From: Sinomicrobium pectinilyticum
Lineage (GTDB): Bacteria > Bacteroidota > Bacteroidia > Flavobacteriales > Flavobacteriaceae
Length of the DNA stretch: 64,000 nt
Assembly: GCF_003725735.1 (NCBI RefSeq)
Contig: NZ_RJTM01000026.1
Location: 34,568-98,567, forward strand
Direction of reading: 5' to 3'
Below are positions 62,921 through 64,000 of this stretch, in pieces. The position numbers were made by a program, and so were the translations under genes. Under the pieces are notes generated by a model, which saw only the letters and a program-made list of their open reading frames with translations, was not told the DNA's origin and searched no databases. The first letter of the stretch is position 1, and each line of letters starts with the position of its first letter.

Positions 62921-63721
62921 ATGAACAAAAGTTTAACAGTAATCATTATTTTGTGTGCAATCCTTTTAGGGAGTTGTAATGAAAAGAAGCCGGAAAACGC
63001 CGCTATGGAACAATCCGACCAAAGTGATCTGACCAATAGCAGTGCCAATGGCAAGGCGGTAAATGATCCGGTAGATGCCACCGCGACGAAAATATCTCAA
63101 AAACTAAAGCCGTTAAATCCGGACTTACCGACGATAGGTATACTTACGTTCAACGGTGTTTTAATGACCGAAGTTACCGCCCCGCTCGATGTGTTCTCCA
63201 AAAATTCAGAAGCAGGGAAACCGTTGTTTAATGTAATTACCATCGGGGAAAGCTATGATATGATAACCTGCGAAGAAGGTTTGAAGATGTTTCCCGATTA
63301 TATCTATAGCAACGCGCCGGAGCTGGACGTTGTCATTGTACCCAGTGCCTATGATATGACCACTAAAGTCAAAGACACAAAATTGCTTGAATTTATTACG
63401 AAGCAGAACACAAACACGGATTATACGGTAAGCAATTGTGCCGGTGCATCACTTCTTGGGGCAACGGGTATTGCGGATGGTAAAAAAATAGTGACCTGGA
63501 TAGGTGGCGGTAGTGATCTGCAAAAGAATTATCCCAACCTGCTGGTCCAGGATGATTCTGAGGTAAGTTATGTAGAAGACGGGAAGTTTATATCATCGAA
63601 TGGCAACCTGGCTTCCTATATCTCTTCCCTGGAACTGCTGGAAAAGCTCACGGACAAGGAGCATAGGAAACTTGTCGAGTCTCACTTATATCTTGACAGG
63701 CTGCAACAGTGGAAAAACTGA
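62921..63721 (+). CDS. DJ-1/PfpI family lipoprotein
   Basis: 266 residues with a lipobox (LCAILLGSCNEKK). After a Ser/Asn/Asp-rich linker, the DJ-1/PfpI domain (about 65-250) starts LPTIGILTFNGVLMTEVTAP. The nucleophile-elbow Cys is in TVSNCAGASLLGATGIADG. Most DJ-1/PfpI proteins are cytoplasmic; a lipid anchor places this one in the periplasm or outer membrane. Possible roles are a glyoxalase-like or amidase activity or small-molecule sensing. Translated right after the AhpD-like gene (5-base gap). Confidence 0.85.
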   Translation: MNKSLTVIIILCAILLGSCNEKKPENAAMEQSDQSDLTNSSANGKAVNDPVDATATKISQKLKPLNPDLPTIGILTFNGVLMTEVTAPLDVFSKNSEAGKPLFNVITIGESYDMITCEEGLKMFPDYIYSNAPELDVVIVPSAYDMTTKVKDTKLLEFITKQNTNTDYTVSNCAGASLLGATGIADGKKIVTWIGGGSDLQKNYPNLLVQDDSEVSYVEDGKFISSNGNLASYISSLELLEKLTDKEHRKLVESHLYLDRLQQWKN

Positions 63722-63736
63722 TTCATAATAAATCTC

Positions 63737-63860
63737 CGGTACCCGTTTGCCGCAATCTGCAAAAAGTAAAAGCCCCCGATAATAAAATTTTGGAAGAAGG
63801 GGCATATTAAATACGGAAAGGATATCCGTGGATATACATTGCGAACAGCGGGTAGCGGAG
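63737..63860. repeat. Decayed REP-like element after the last gene
   Basis: GGTACCCGTTTGC at 63738, then AAAAGTAAAAGCCCC and, near 63835, CATTGCGAACAGCGGGTAGC resemble parts of the paired element in the right order. The remainder of the window to 64000 shows no gene and no further repeat. Confidence 0.4.
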
Positions 63861-64000
63861 ATGAAACGACCGAGACCGGGAGGTCAGGAAAAAAAGGATA
63901 GGATATTATAGGAAAATCAATTATATTATCTTAATTATTAATGAACTCATTTAAACTTTTTTAATAGAAGCGAAAAATAGCAATTTTTGTTCCACAGGCA

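Overview
The window looks like chromosomal DNA of a member of the Flavobacteriaceae (Bacteroidota). I place it at family level only. The signs are promoters of the Bacteroidota type (TTTG, about 20 nt, TAnnTTTG) with weak or absent Shine-Dalgarno sequences, many lipoprotein signals ending in a Cys, a Nudix-type AraR regulator, and an arginine decarboxylase / agmatinase / deoxyhypusine-synthase-like cluster. No rRNA, tRNA, CRISPR array, prophage or intact insertion sequence was found. Genes lie on both strands with short gaps.

Left part (1-25 kb): threonine synthase (first couple of codons missing), a large FAD/Fe-S dehydrogenase, two tandem small outer-membrane proteins, an FGE-like lipoprotein, a solute-binding-like protein, uracil-DNA glycosylase and an exported Gfo/Idh/MocA oxidoreductase. 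Then come an aldo/keto reductase-MFS-SDR cluster facing an AraC regulator, a secreted TPR protein, a HEPN-like protein with a small relative of its C-terminal domain, and a minus-strand operon DUF2891 - Nramp transporter - pxpA - pxpB - pxpC for 5-oxoproline use. A ComM/YifB ATPase and serine acetyltransferase close this part.

Middle part (25-43 kb): an L-arabinose locus on the minus strand. A unit from 41.7 down to 33.0 kb encodes a periplasmic GH51 arabinofuranosidase, AraB, AraD, AraA, an aldose 1-epimerase lipoprotein and an SSS sugar symporter, and ends at a good terminator. Below it lies a second group: a DUF6055/DUF4859-like metallopeptidase lipoprotein, a second GH51 lipoprotein and a DUF5695-like protein. 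The divergent regulator araR (degenerate Nudix box) faces a textbook promoter whose -7 box lies inside an inverted repeat, the best operator candidate here. Arabinan side chains would be cut outside or in the periplasm, arabinose imported with sodium, and converted by AraA, AraB and AraD to xylulose 5-phosphate.

43-54 kb: a polyamine operon (arginine decarboxylase, agmatinase, DHS-like enzyme that lacks the canonical active-site Lys motif, and an acidic small protein), a lipoprotein of unknown function, a spacer with hairpin repeats, a DinB-like protein, an Ior-type molybdenum hydroxylase pair, a GH114-like lipoprotein and a carboxypeptidase-regulatory-like exported protein.

Right part (54-64 kb): an accessory stretch filled with REP-like palindromes. 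Two nearly complete ~144-bp paired elements and at least six partial or decayed copies sit between almost all genes. In their midst is a RAYT (REP-associated tyrosine transposase) gene of 184 codons, full length but broken by two in-frame stop codons. AT-rich orphan genes, one frameshifted membrane protein, a 59-aa small protein, a VOC protein, a TPM-domain lipoprotein, an alkaline phosphatase, a Crp/Fnr regulator, an AhpD-like protein and a DJ-1/PfpI lipoprotein fill this stretch. The REP/RAYT family and its decayed mobiliser are the most unusual content of the window.
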